Source: Sipunculus nudus (lineage: Eukaryota > Annelida > Sipuncula > Golfingiida > Sipunculidae). Taken from it: 64,000 nt of DNA. The translations under genes were made by a program, and so were the position numbers. Shown piece by piece: positions 49,180-60,687 of this stretch. Numbering within the stretch: the stretch's first letter is position 1; each line of letters begins with the position of its first letter. The notes beneath the pieces were generated by a model that had not been told where the DNA came from, did not search any database, and worked only from the letters and a program-made list of their open reading frames with translations. The stretch lies in NCBI GenBank assembly GCA_026874595.1, contig CM049314.1:10534729-10598728 (forward strand), read 5' to 3'.

Positions 49180-49860
49180 TGACATGGCAGAAGTCAAATA
49201 TTAAAGTAGTTGTAACTGGCACGATGTGCCACATGCAAGATCACGGTGCAAAACAAGCAACACACAAGATTCAACCTCCTCAAAAACATGCTGTAAAGTT
49301 TAGCATTGGTGAGTCTCTCGGGAATGAAGCAGTTTCGTTAAAGGATAGCTTGTAAGTGATAAATGTGTTTATCAGAAAACTTTAAACTGATTTATGATAC
49401 TCGTAAATGTACAATTGGCCAGTAGTTGCTTTAAAAGCTGGTTAATGAAAGCCGACTTCTTGTGGGGGCTTTATATTCCGTTGAATGTGCAGAGGGCCGT
49501 TCCGATTCTTTTAATACAGTTTTAATCACATTTATTGCAGAGGGATCATGGTGGTGTAATTGTCTGTGCCCTTTCACTGAAACATAAAATGCCGGGAAAT
49601 TGTCCATAAAACAGTTTAATTCACAGCTGACAGGGCAGGCCCTCGGTGATGTCAAGTATCTGACCCTCACAGAGAAGACAGCTGGGGCTCTCCACTGTTT
49701 TGCCGCAAAATTGGGGGCTAAATTGATGATAACTGTGAGTCTGACAGCATTCGGTGACGATTCGCTCACACATGGATAATTTCAGGCAATTTATTCCTTG
49801 TGCTTTTGGATGCTTTTCTCCATCCTTCACAGGGGCCAATCATATGGCTGAAATGCACAA
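49180..49860. other. Complex unique block, candidate regulatory element
   Basis: A GC-richer stretch, with its core at 49430-49850. It holds TTTAATCACATTTA, CCATAAAAC and TTAATTCACAGCTG (homeodomain-, Hox/Cdx- and E-box-like). Two minus-strand frames (49769-49431 and 49839-49621) overlap out of frame without domains. The enhancer reading is inference. Confidence 0.28.
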
Positions 49861-50118
49861 TAATTGCTGGAGTCTGGTGATCAGAACATTCTGATCAAAT
49901 GCAGTTGCTGAACCTTTGGGTAAAATGCTATAGAATATATATATATTATTATCATATCATTATTAGAAAAAGGCTTGCTTTAAAAAAATAATAAATATAA
50001 AAGTATGTATATAAACATGAAAAACAGGATGTGTTGTCCTGCATCATAAAAGACATTAATCAATGTCATCCATGGTACCAGTTACTCCTGAGAACCCCTT
50101 CAAGTGCAAATGGTTCAC

Positions 50119-51330
50119 GACTACATAAAATTAAAGCCACCATAGACAAGTGTCAATTTGTACTACTGAAGACACCCTTACACTACATAAAATTAAACCC
50201 ACAGTAGAGAAGCTTCAGTCTGTACTACTGAAGACACCCTTACACTACATAAAATTAAACCCATAGTAGAGAAGCTTCAGTCTGTACTACTGAAGACACC
50301 CTGACACTACATAAAAATAAACCCACAGTAGAGAAGTGTCAATCTGTACTACTCAAGACACCCTGACACTACATAAAAATAAACCCACAGTAGAGAAGCT
50401 TCAGTCTGTACTACTGAAGACACCCTTACACTACATAAAATTAAACCCACAGTAGAGAAGCTTCAGTCTGTACTACTGAAGACACCCTGACACTACATAA
50501 AAATAAACCCACAGTAGAGAAGTGTCAATCTGTACTACTGAAGACACCCTGACACTACATAAAAATAAACCCACAGTAGAGAAGTGTCAATCTGTACTAC
50601 TGAAGACACCCTGACACTACATAAAATTAAACCCACAGTAGAGAAGCTTCAGTCTGTACTACTGAAGACACCCTTACACTACATAAAATTAAACCCACAG
50701 TAGAGAAGCTTCAGTCTGTACTACTGAAGACACCCTGACACTACATAAAAATAAACCCACAGTAGAGAAGTGTCAATCTGTACTACTCAAGACACCCTGA
50801 CACTACATAAAAATAAACCTACAGTAGAGAAGCTTCAGTCTGTACTACTGAAGACACCCTTACACTACATAAAATTAAACCCACAGTAGAGAAGCTTCAG
50901 TCTGTACTACTGAAGACACCCTGACACTACATAAAAATAAACCCACAGTAGAGAAGTGTCAATCTGTACTACTGAAGACACCCTGACACTACATAAAAAT
51001 AAACCCACAGTAGAGAAGTGTCAATCTGTACTATTGAAGACACCCTGACACTACATAAAAATAAACCCACAGTAGAGAAGTGTCAATCTGTACTACTTAA
51101 GACACCCTGACACTACATAAAATTAAGCCCACAGTAGAGAAGTGTCAGACTGTACTACTGAAGACACCCTGACACTACATAAAATTAAACCCACAGTAGA
51201 GAAGTGTCAGACTGTACTACTGGAGACACCCTGACACTACATAAAATTAAACTTACAGTAGAGAAGCTTAAGTCTGTACTAATCAAGACACCATGGCACT
51301 ACATTAAATTAAACCCAAATTAGAAAAATT
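50119..51330 (+). repeat. 62-bp minisatellite, 19 units plus a partial
   Basis: CACTACATAAAAWTAAACCC recurs every 62 bp from 50181 to 51235, with a diverged first unit at 50119 and a partial one at 51297. Two main variants alternate: one with AAGCTTCAGTC and one with AAGTGTCAATC. Units 2-8 (50181-50614) match units 9-15 (50615-51048) variant by variant, including the rare CTACTCAAG form in units 4 and 11, so a 434-bp block has been duplicated within the array. Confidence 0.96.
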
Positions 51331-51531
51331 GTGATTCTGAAGTACATAAAGCTACATGACTTTGGCTTTTGTAATGTAGTATCTACTCATACAATACATA
51401 GATCTGGGTTTTATACATTAAATTTAGAAAAAGAGTCTGTACTCCAAGAAACTTGACAGTGCAAGAATGTTTGGTAATGTTACATAGATCCACACAAATG
51501 TTTAGCTCTGATTTCTATATTTAGCAAATTT

Positions 51532-52340
51532 GTGAGCTGATGCAATGGCATTGTCCATATGTTAACTCATAATATCTCAAAAAGGGCAAGAGCTGGCACC
51601 ACCAAATTTTATGCAAATGTTGGTCACATGAGTCATATCTGAAATCGAGGTATTGGTAGGGCCATCTGGATTGACCTTTTTTGTACAGGGGGTCCATCGG
51701 TATATTTTCCCATGATTTCCCATTAACAGCAGGAGCTAGCATCCCTAAATTTTTGCAAAAATCATACACATGTCAAATGTTTTGGATTGAGCTTTTTGAG
51801 GTGCCACCTGCGTGGGCTTACATTTTACAAGAAAAAGCTAGAAAACCTTTGAAAATCTCCTTTGAAATCATTCATCCAAATTGTACAATATTACACAGAA
51901 ATGATCCCAGAGATGAACTCTCTCAAGTTTGTTCAAATGGTTTGGGTTCAATGAATTTTTGCCTTGTGGTGCCACCTACAATTGTTTTTGGGTTTCATGC
52001 ATCTGTGTACATAGCTCAAAATTGGTTTTAAGTATGTGCCCAAAACTTTGCATATCCATACATTATTTATGGCTTCCTTATACACAAAACTAGTGGTGCC
52101 ACCTACAATCATTTTTGTGTCATGTATATCCATGCCAGTATTTCAGGAGTGAAGTTTGTGTAATTGGTGCTTGTAATTAGATTTAAAATGTTTAGTACTT
52201 GCTTTATACAATTACATTTCTCGTATGTACTTGAAAAGTAATAAAGTACTTCTCAAGTAATGCTCCAGCATGTTATCATGGAAGCATAATACCTGATGTA
52301 TATCCCATTGCACAGGTTTTCATTGGGTCTGTAGGCCTTG
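51532..52340 (+). mobile_element. Family F element, shorter copy
   Basis: It starts TAGCAAATTTGTGAGCTGATG and ends with GTCTGTAGGCCTTG before TT, both matching the 34550-36713 element. It carries GTGGTGCCACC variants of the palindrome near 51966 and 52094. The 177-bp array is mostly absent. The inverse end motif is decayed (CAGGTTTTC). Confidence 0.6.
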
Positions 52341-53340
52341 TTTTCCTTTTTTTTCACAATGAATGGAGTAGAATGATGATGGGGACCTATCATGTGGGGA
52401 AGAAGTGCATGTCATGGTTATTGCAAGATTAATAATATATTGAACATGAAAATTAATATTTGTCATTTGCATGGTCCTGAATTACAATAAAAAAATTCTT
52501 TAATTTCTCGGGCCTGTTCATTCCTTAATCAAGAGTAATCTCAGGAATTCGCTTGGACTGTTAGCACAGGATTAAATTCTGTTTTGCAGTACCTCTGTCA
52601 CTGCTAATGTCTAATGTGTAATCTAATATGAACATGTGATATTGCCTCTGCTGAAATTTAAATTTAACAAAAATGATTTGAAGTGCCCAGTGCTTCCCTG
52701 ATGCACCAGTACTCATCAGACAGTACCCAGGGCTCTCCAGTATTCGTCATATGTGGTAATTCTAAGGAAGATATATCAGGTTATGTGATTTTCATGTAGT
52801 GATTATGTGTCGAACAGGTTTTCTGTGAGGACATATCTGTAAATGAAGATTTTCTGTTTTATCGTAATTAAAATACAGGGGGGACTGAAGTACTCTTACA
52901 GGATCAATAGTTTGTCTGTATACGACGCTCAGCTGGTTTGCCCTGGCTGAATGTTAATGATTCTCAATCTTAGAGCTCTCCAGCTTTAACTCAGGGACTA
53001 TCTGTAGTCTGATGGTTTTTGCAATGAATATAAAATCGGGCAGGTAACCTCCTGTCAACATAGTTTGTTTCTCCATAGATTTGCAGCACATATATCAGGC
53101 CTGTTGCTGTATTTGAGACATGACAAATATTGTTAATTAATATATCACAAAGTTAAAGAGACTTTGCAACAATTGAGAAGCATAGAAAAGGTTTGGTTAC
53201 CCAACATTTCACAGGATAGCCAATGTGTTGATATAGTTGAGAATTTGGATAATCAATTATTGTATTACAGTAAAATAAAATCTAAATGATGTAATCTTAA
53301 ATTAATATTTAATGAAATTACAGATGGTGTATATTTTAAA
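52341..53340. other. AT-rich DNA, no gene seen
   Basis: Nothing supported. Confidence 0.45.
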
Positions 53341-55534
53341 TCAGCTGACTGAAAGTCATCTGAGCTATAGCGATCACTCTTTGTCCATTACCACAGTCTG
53401 TCTGTCCTGTTTGTCACATCTATCTGTCCTACCATCTGCCCCTTAACCAAGCACAAATTGTAACTGCCGGACCTAGAACCTTGTAACTTGACATCCAGGG
53501 AGGATGTTTATGCATATTTCTCTATTTTTGAGACCTTTAAAGATGTGGTTGACTATTAACAGGGAACAAATCAAAACCATTTGACCTAGAATCTTCTTAC
53601 TTGACATCCAGAGAGGTCCATGAAAAATCTCCTTGGAAACCTGAAATTAGGTCTCTGTTACTCATATCCTCCCAATTTATTGGGCTTAGAATTATCCCCC
53701 GGAATAATTGTATCCCCAGACAAAGTCAGCACAGTTACGCCACCTCCGCAGAGATTTCTTTTGGACGCGATAACTTGAAAATATTTCATGGATCATTACC
53801 AAACTTGACCTGTGCATAGATATGGGTCAGAGGACAAAACTATTTAAAATGGGGTCAGGACCTTTACTAGGAGAGTGAACTTGACCTTGAATAGGTCCAT
53901 TTTGGGGGGAAAATCACACAAATTCTTAAATATCTCAAGAAATCTAGCATGGATTGATCCAAAAATCAAATTGACCATAGATCTTGGATATGTTGTCATA
54001 TAACGGAAACTGGTGGCACCACCTATTATCCTTTTCTTGTTTTTGTGCTGTTTAATACCCTAATCATTGCCACTTAACTGTACTGTGAGCATTATAAGTC
54101 AAAATATAATGGACAGATTTCTTTCATATTATGCATGTACATAGACATGGGTTATGGGATGATGTATCTCAAATTAGGGTCATGATCTTTCCTATGAGAG
54201 AGGCCTTGACCTTGAATATTGCCATATATGGTGAAAATCACACAAAATCATAAATATCTGAAAAAAGGGATGCATGGTCCAGATTTCAAATTGACCGAAG
54301 GGGTTGGATAGCTTTGTTTTCTGCGGAAGACAGGTGGCGCCACCTTCTGTCTTTTTCTTGTTTTCGCACCTGTGAGAATTAAAAGTCTAAAACTAATGGC
54401 CAGATTGGGCTGAAATTGTGTTTGTTTGTTGATCTTAGATACCTCTGATCTTGTATTCAAGACTGGTGGCTCCATCTGCAATCGTTTTGCCGTGGCGTCC
54501 GTCTGTACATGTGCTTTGGGTAAATATTGCTCATATCTCCAGAGTGGTTCAAGGTATTGGTCTGGAATTTGGCATGTCCATCCATCAGACAGGTAGTGCC
54601 ACCTACATTCCGGTTTCCTTAGAAAAAATTAATCTCTTTTCTTAGGAGTGGTGTACCATATTGGTCTGAACCTGTGCATTTCCATAGATCTTGGCCTCCT
54701 CCATATTGTACTTAAGACTGGTTGCACCATTTGCCATTTTTTTTTTGTGTGGTGTCCATCTATACATTTGTTTTAGGTGAAAATTGCTCATATCTGAGGA
54801 GTCGTTCAATGTGTTGGTCTCAAATTGGGCATGTACATCCATCTTGGAGAGTTTTCTCCTCAGCCAGACAGGTGGCATCACCTACCTTATCATTTTCATA
54901 GTATAAATTAATCCCCTTTTCTCGAGAGTGATTCACCATATTGGCCCCCAGATTTGGGGAAAATATTGTTTCTTAAGTTGACAGATGGAACAAACCATAG
55001 TTGCTTGCCAAATGTCAGTATATGTTGCTGAAGATGGGGGCCCTATTCTTAAAGAGGGGGGGGGGGGGGGGGGAATTGTCTAGGGATACTATGGCACCTG
55101 TGGTGCCAAGAAATATCTAGTTAAAATTTGATACAAAAGCTCCAGTGTGTAAACAACTAATGCATTGATCTCCATGATTCTTTGCATGCAAATATAATCA
55201 TCCTTAAGTTTTTCATTAGTTCCTGCAGACTGATGGTGCCACCAGAATTTTTTTAAATGTACGCATTTTTCTCTATTGTTGAGACCTTCAAAGATGTGGT
55301 CATCTTTTAACAGGGCACAAATCATAACCATTGGATCTGTAAACATCTAACTTAACATCCAGGGAGGTCCATGAAAAATCTCCTTTGAAACCTGAAATTA
55401 GGTCTCTGGTACCCTATCCTCTGAGCTATGCTTCAGTTAAATTGGCATACCACCTACAAAATTTGGCATTCACATGATAAAATTCCTTTTGTGAATGTCT
55501 TCCTAGTCAGCTGAGCAACATGACACCTGGGTCA
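53341..55534 (+). mobile_element. Family B element interrupted by a C element
   Basis: The head TCAGCTGACT / GAA / AGTCATCTGAGCTA (53341-53367) lacks its first bases. A decayed GTCC tract and one B monomer follow, then the C insertion (53710-55120). B resumes at TTAAAATTTGATACAAAAGC and ends with AGTCAGCTGAGC (55505-55516) and TGACACCTGGGTCA (55521-55534). Confidence 0.75.
53710..55120 (+). mobile_element. Family C HINE-like element nested in B, complete
   Basis: It starts GTATCCCCAGACAAAGTC, as in the 17142 copy. GGGATAC at 55084-55090 is the inverse of the starting GTATCCC. A perfect 7-bp hairpin TGGCACC/TGT/GGTGCCA (55092-55108) lies 8 bases before the terminal CTAG (55117-55120). Host B reads GGAATAATT before and TTAAAATTTGATAC after, as in an uninterrupted monomer, so the ends are exact. 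It holds GGTGGCGCCACC at 54333-54344 and an 18-G tract at 55056-55073. The 289-bp AGGTCA array of the 17 kb copy is absent. Confidence 0.82.
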
Positions 55535-56975
55535 GTTTTTGTTTGTTGAGCTCCAGTGTAATAGGATTTAACCATCATAATCTAAGCTATTGTAGATCTA
55601 ATTCTTATTAATGAAATAGTTCAGATATCCATGTTCAGATCAATTTTTGTCTGATTTTAAAATATAATAGGACCTATATATTATTATAATTTTACTTGAT
55701 TAGGTCTTCCTTTTACATATAAGAAAATTTTGTTCATCAGGTAGTGTTTGTAGCACGAGGTTAGAGATTATCATATTTTTTAACACATGATGTTATAAAA
55801 CACATTACTAGGCAAATCTTTTGAGAATCACATGTTCCCCATATTTAAAATAAAGCGTGCTGTTGTTTTTATCTGTGTCATGATGTCTGATACATTGTAG
55901 TGGTTATAGGTTTATCAACATTTTATTAATTTGATGTCAACAGGATCAAGGCTATCCTATCACTGTTTGGCTTGTCTGCTAAAAGGATTGACTTTAACAT
56001 TTAATGTGGCAGAGGGGACAGTTCTGATAATGTGTCAGTTGGAATGTCCTATGTATGGTTCTTTACTAGGACGACTCAGGGGAGGATTCTGGATTTTGGG
56101 AAGTAGAAGCTCCAACCCAGAAGTCACAGGAAACCTAACAAAGAAATTCTAAAACAGGAGATCCTCTGGTCCAGATGGGTCAGGTGGGAGAATGTACAGG
56201 CTGCAAAATTTAAAAAAAAATTTAAAACCCACTAAAAAATGTTGTGACAGCTTGAGTGGTAGCCCCCCTTCACCCCCCTACATTTCCCCTTCTTGATCTG
56301 CCACTGCTACTTCATCTTTGTGTTCTGGTTAATTTACATTCATTGTTTTCTTTATGTCCCATTCTTCTCTGTCAGCAGGATATGCTTGTTTATGCTACTT
56401 ATTCCTTACAAATAATATTTTAAATAAGGAAAAGGTGACTATTGTTTTGAATTTTCATATTAATGTAAAGGTACTGTCACTGTGGTTTAAATGGATATTG
56501 TTGTTGTCTAAAAACCGGTGGCACAAGCAGTCCAATAAAATAGATTAGGAAGACTTTCATCCAAATCTAAGCTTAAACCTCAACTGAAAAACTGCCTACT
56601 TCACAATTCGCACCATAGTTAACACATATTTTACACTAGGTCTTTGAAGATTATATAGTACAGATTTCAGGCTGTCATTGATCCTACTTTTTGTACATAT
56701 TCCTCCTTATTTGGTCAGTCCTGTTTTTCCTACCTTCTTCAAAATACCCCCCCCCCCCTTTTTTTTGTTTTGTTTTGCGACATTGAGTTTGAATTGCAGT
56801 GAATTTCTATGAAGTCATTCTTGTCATGTCATAAGTGGACATATATCAACAATTTGAAGCACTGTGATCACAAAAAGGCAGTTACAGACTAAGCACCTTT
56901 TAATAATTGTTAATATGTTGTCAAGAAATTTCTGATTTCACAGTCATTTATGGAGAGTGAGCATTAATAAGTTTT
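55535..56975. other. Unique DNA, no gene seen
   Basis: Includes a C run followed by a T run near 56747-56766. No coding signal. Confidence 0.45.
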
Positions 56976-57655
56976 TATGGGCCCCACCACAGAGTGGTCA
57001 GGGCATATACTTTTACCCATGTCAATCATTTCATCCTTCTATCATTCCAAAATCCAACAGTTGTAAACATTTTCTCCGCAATGCCTGCAGATATTTGCCA
57101 GATTTTTTATGTGTGGGCAGATTATGACCAGTTACAGATCAAGTTCGTGTTTCGTCATGTTTGACCTGCTTATGACTGTATGACAACTCCTGAACATAGA
57201 AAATTTCGTGAAGAATAGAAATTTTCATGATAAATGCACATGTACAGACTTAATTTCGCAATGCCTGTAGATATTGGCCTGATTTTAGGCACACGAATGG
57301 CCGGATCATAGCCAGTTACAGATCGAGATCCCATTTCATCTTGATTCACCTACTTTTGACCGTATAACGGCTCTTCAACACAGAAAATTTCATGGTAATA
57401 GAAATTTTTCATAATAAATGCACATGTACCTACTTTTTTCATAATGCTTGCAGATATTGGCCTGATTTTTGGGGTGTGGGCACATTATGGCCACTCACAG
57501 ATCGACTTTGGCTTTTGTCTCGGCTGATCTTCTTTTGACCTGCTCTTGAAAATAAAAATTTCATGATAATGCACGTTTTTTTGCAATGCTTGCAGATATT
57601 GACCTGATTTCTGGTTTCTGGCTGGATCATTACCAGTTACAGATGGAGTGCGATT
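56976..57655 (+). mobile_element. Family A copy, diverged and 3' truncated
   Basis: It opens with a decayed A hairpin (TATGGGCCCCACCAC, then GTGGTCAGGGCATA), followed by four flanking units of about 150-185 bp (GCAATGCCTGCAGATATT-like landmarks near 57079, 57258, 57443 and 57592). The central monomers and 3' end are missing. It is more diverged than the A copies at 58.4-60.5 kb. Confidence 0.7.
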
Positions 57656-57670
57656 TTAATTAGGTAGACC

Positions 57671-57760
57671 TTAGGGCTGGGTATCGGTTCGCCTCTTCCG
57701 ATAAAATACGTATTGCGATACAGTTAATTCGATACCGATACGTATTGACGATACGTTCAT
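57671..57760 (+). mobile_element. Possible hAT-type terminal fragment
   Basis: TTAGGGCTGGGTATCGG followed by CGATACCGATACG resembles a widespread animal hAT terminus (AGGGCTGGGTATCG). No matching opposite end is found. Confidence 0.4.
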
Positions 57761-58013
57761 TTTTCTTTGTATACCATTTCTAAATAAAAGCTCTGTTTCT
57801 TGTTTTTATACATGCACAAACACTTTTTGAGTGCGTTTGGTGGGGAAGATCATAGGCTTTTTTTTTTATGTCATGTTATTACACAGTTTTGTATATTTCT
57901 GTGAATATGAATTCAATTAGTCACTCTCCTGTTTGTACAGGATTTGTCCCCAGGCTTTAACCATTTATTTGACATTTGATGTCCAACGCGGGAGTTCCGA
58001 GTAACCTATGACT

Positions 58014-58246
58014 TGCTGCGTAAAGATTTTCAAAGTAATTCATAATCTAAGTCCAGTGTATGTTAAACAGTACTTCACTTCACCTATTTCTGGCCGTGTC
58101 ACTAGACTAGCCAGCTATGGACTGGCAGTGCCGGTACAAATAGTGTTACGTATGGTACCCACTCGCTAAATCATTTTGGTACTATGCTATGGAATTCTCT
58201 TCTGATACACTATAAAAATGCAGAGTCCCTTAGAGCCTTCAAATAA
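58014..58246 (+). pseudogene. Non-LTR retrotransposon (CR1/L2-like) C-terminal remnant
   Basis: Two adjacent frames together read like the C-terminal end of a LINE reverse-transcriptase protein. The first (58014-58135) contains KIFKVIHNLSPVYVK and ends near LAVPV. The second (58136-58246) contains HFGTMLWNSLL and KNAESLRAFK and stops at TAA 58244-58246. HNLSPxY, LWNSLP and SLxxFK are hallmarks of the region downstream of the RT domain in CR1/L2/Jockey-type elements. A frameshift separates the two parts, and no RT catalytic domain or endonuclease is present. A poly-A or simple 3' tail is not evident. It is a dead fragment, and the clade assignment is tentative. Confidence 0.65.
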
Positions 58247-58384
58247 AGTTATCGTACTGTAAAGAGGCATCCTGCAGTTGTAATCTGTGTAATACTTAAT
58301 ATCACTTTGTAAAAATTGACATGCTTCTCTGGGCCGTATGTCATTTCCAATTTGTTTTGATACTTCATGCCTTATTGTGATTTT

Positions 58385-58976
58385 TTATGCCGTACATGTG
58401 TATTTGTCATGAACATTTATATTTTTCATGAAATTTTCTATGTTCAAGAGCCGTAAAACGGTCAAAAGTAGGTCAACAGGGACAAAACGCGAACTCGATT
58501 TGTAACTGGTCAATTTCTGCCCACACACCAAAAATCAGGCCAATATCTGGAGGCATTGCGAAAAAAAGTCCGTACATGTGTATTTGTCATGAAAATTTCC
58601 TATTTTTCATGAAATTTTCTAAGTTAAGGAGCCGTAAAACAGTCAGAAGTAGGTCAATCTGGCCGAAATGCGAACTCCATCTGTAACTGGTCATTATCTG
58701 CCTACACACCAAAAATCAGGCCAATATCTGCAGGCATTGCGAAAAAAAAGTCCGTACATGTGTGTTTGTCATGAAAATTTCTATTTTTCATGAAATTTTC
58801 TATGTTCAAGAGCCGTAAAACGGTCAAAAGTAGGTCAACAGGGACGAAACGCGAACTCGATCTGTAACTGGTCAATATCTGCAGGCATTGCGAAAAAAAA
58901 GTCCGTACAACTGTTTGATTTCGGAATGACGGAATGACGGAAGACGGACATGGGTAAAACTATATGCCCCGGCCAC
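58385..58976 (-). mobile_element. Family A copy, inverted
   Basis: On the minus strand it reads from GTGGCCGGGGCATATAG (58976-58960) through a GACGGA-type tract into three A flanking units (AGGCATTGCG landmarks at 58551, 58732 and 58883). The central monomers and 3' end are absent. It lies head-to-head with the next A copy. Confidence 0.78.
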
Positions 58977-60539
58977 TTTTGGTGTGTGGCCAGATAATGA
59001 CCAGTTACAGATCGAGTTCCCGTTTCATCCCGGTTGACCTACTTTTGACCGTTTAACAGCTCCTAAACGTAGAAAATTTCATGAAAAATAGAAATTTTCA
59101 TGACAAATACACATGTACGGACTTATTTTCGCAATGCCTGCAGATATTGGCCTGATTTTTTGTGTTGGCAGATAATGACCAGTTACAGATCAAGTTCGCG
59201 TTTCGTCCCGGTTGACCTACTTTTGACCGTTTTACGGCTCCTAAACTTAGAAAATTTCATGAAAAATAGAAATTTTATTGACAAATACACATGTACAGAC
59301 TTTTTTTCGCAATGCCTGCAGATATTGGCCTGATTTTTAGTGTGTGGGCAGATAATGACCAGTTACAGATTGAGTTCGTGTTTTGTCCCGGTTGACCTAC
59401 TTTTGACCGTTTTACGGCTGCTAAACTTAGAAAAATTCATGAAAAATAGAAATTTTCATGACAAATACACATGTACAGCCGTTTTTAGCCCTCAGCTCAT
59501 AGGCTGATGGGCTATTGTCGTCACCCAAGCTGTCCGTCTGTCCATCTGTCTGTCCGGTGTCCGTCCGTCCGTTCCGCGTCTGTTAACTTTTACCTTGTGA
59601 GCGGGATATCTCTAAAAGGATTCACTGTTGGAATTTTATTTCATCAGTGAAGATGTATATTGATAAAATCTCGGTCAAGTTTGAAGATGGGTGACCTTGA
59701 CCCATTTTTCTACATTTTAGAGCTGATTATAGAAAAACACTCAGAAGTTTATATCTCAGGAACCATTGTGTGGAATTTCACAAAACTTACTATGATCATT
59801 GGGACTGATTATCTGTATGTGCTGCACAATTTTGGTGGCGCCACCTGCAATTTCTGATTTTTTAATGAAATTTAATCGGATTTTTTCAATTTTGGCCTTT
59901 TGTGCAGGATATCTCTAAAGGTATTCAACACAGGAACTTCATTTCTTCAGTGCTATTGCATTATATTTACAAAATCTTGGTCAAGTTCAAAGATGGGTGA
60001 TCTTGACCTACTTTTCAATATCACAGAGCTTAGTATAGAAAAAAACTTACGAGCGTATTTCTCAGGAAGCATTTGGTGGATTGTTATGAAACATGGTATA
60101 TACCTCTCCAATTTAAATTTATAAATGATTATCAACTTTTGCTAATATTCTAGTTTCGCAATACAATGCTTACAGATACTGGCCTAATGTTTGGTCTGTG
60201 GGCGCATAATGACCACTTACAGATCGAGTTCGCGTTTCGTCCCAGTTAACCTATTTTTTACCATATGACAGATCCTGAACATAGAAAATTTCATGAAAGA
60301 CAGAAATTTTCATGAAAAATGCACATATATGGACTTTTTTTCACAATGCCTGCAGATACTGGCCTGATTTTTGGTGTGTTGCTTTATAATGACCCTTTAC
60401 AGATCGAGTTTGCATTTTGCCCTTGTTGACCTACTTTTGACCATACAACACTTCCTGAACTTAAAAAATTTTACAAAATTTTACAAATGTTTCTTATTTG
60501 CCCCAGGCGGGGGCATTCGTGTCGTTCCGACACATCTAG
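58977..60539 (+). mobile_element. Family A element lacking its own 5' hairpin
   Basis: Three flanking units of about 178 bp (GCAATGCCTG at 59131 and 59309), the internal hairpin segment AGCCCTCAGC/GCTGATGGGCT (59487-59513), a GTCC tract (59531-59573), one central monomer and a diverged second follow. The exact palindrome lies at 59834-59845. The 3' hairpin TGCCCC/GGGGCA (60499-60515) and CTAG (60536-60539) match the 2682-4339 copy. Confidence 0.78.
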
Positions 60540-60687
60540 TTTTTCAATTGTTACGGATTCTAATATTAACAAATCACGTAGTGGTGATGAACATAAATTT
60601 TGTAAAGGAGATAAAAAAAATCAGATTCTGTATCACTAGGCAGCTTAAAATGTCTAGGGGAATGAATAAAGAAGTCAGTGTTTTTTT

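Noticed and set aside
50119-51330. CRISPR-like array of regularly spaced repeats
   Set aside because: The whole 62-bp unit is repeated without unique spacers, and the setting is an animal genome. It is a minisatellite.
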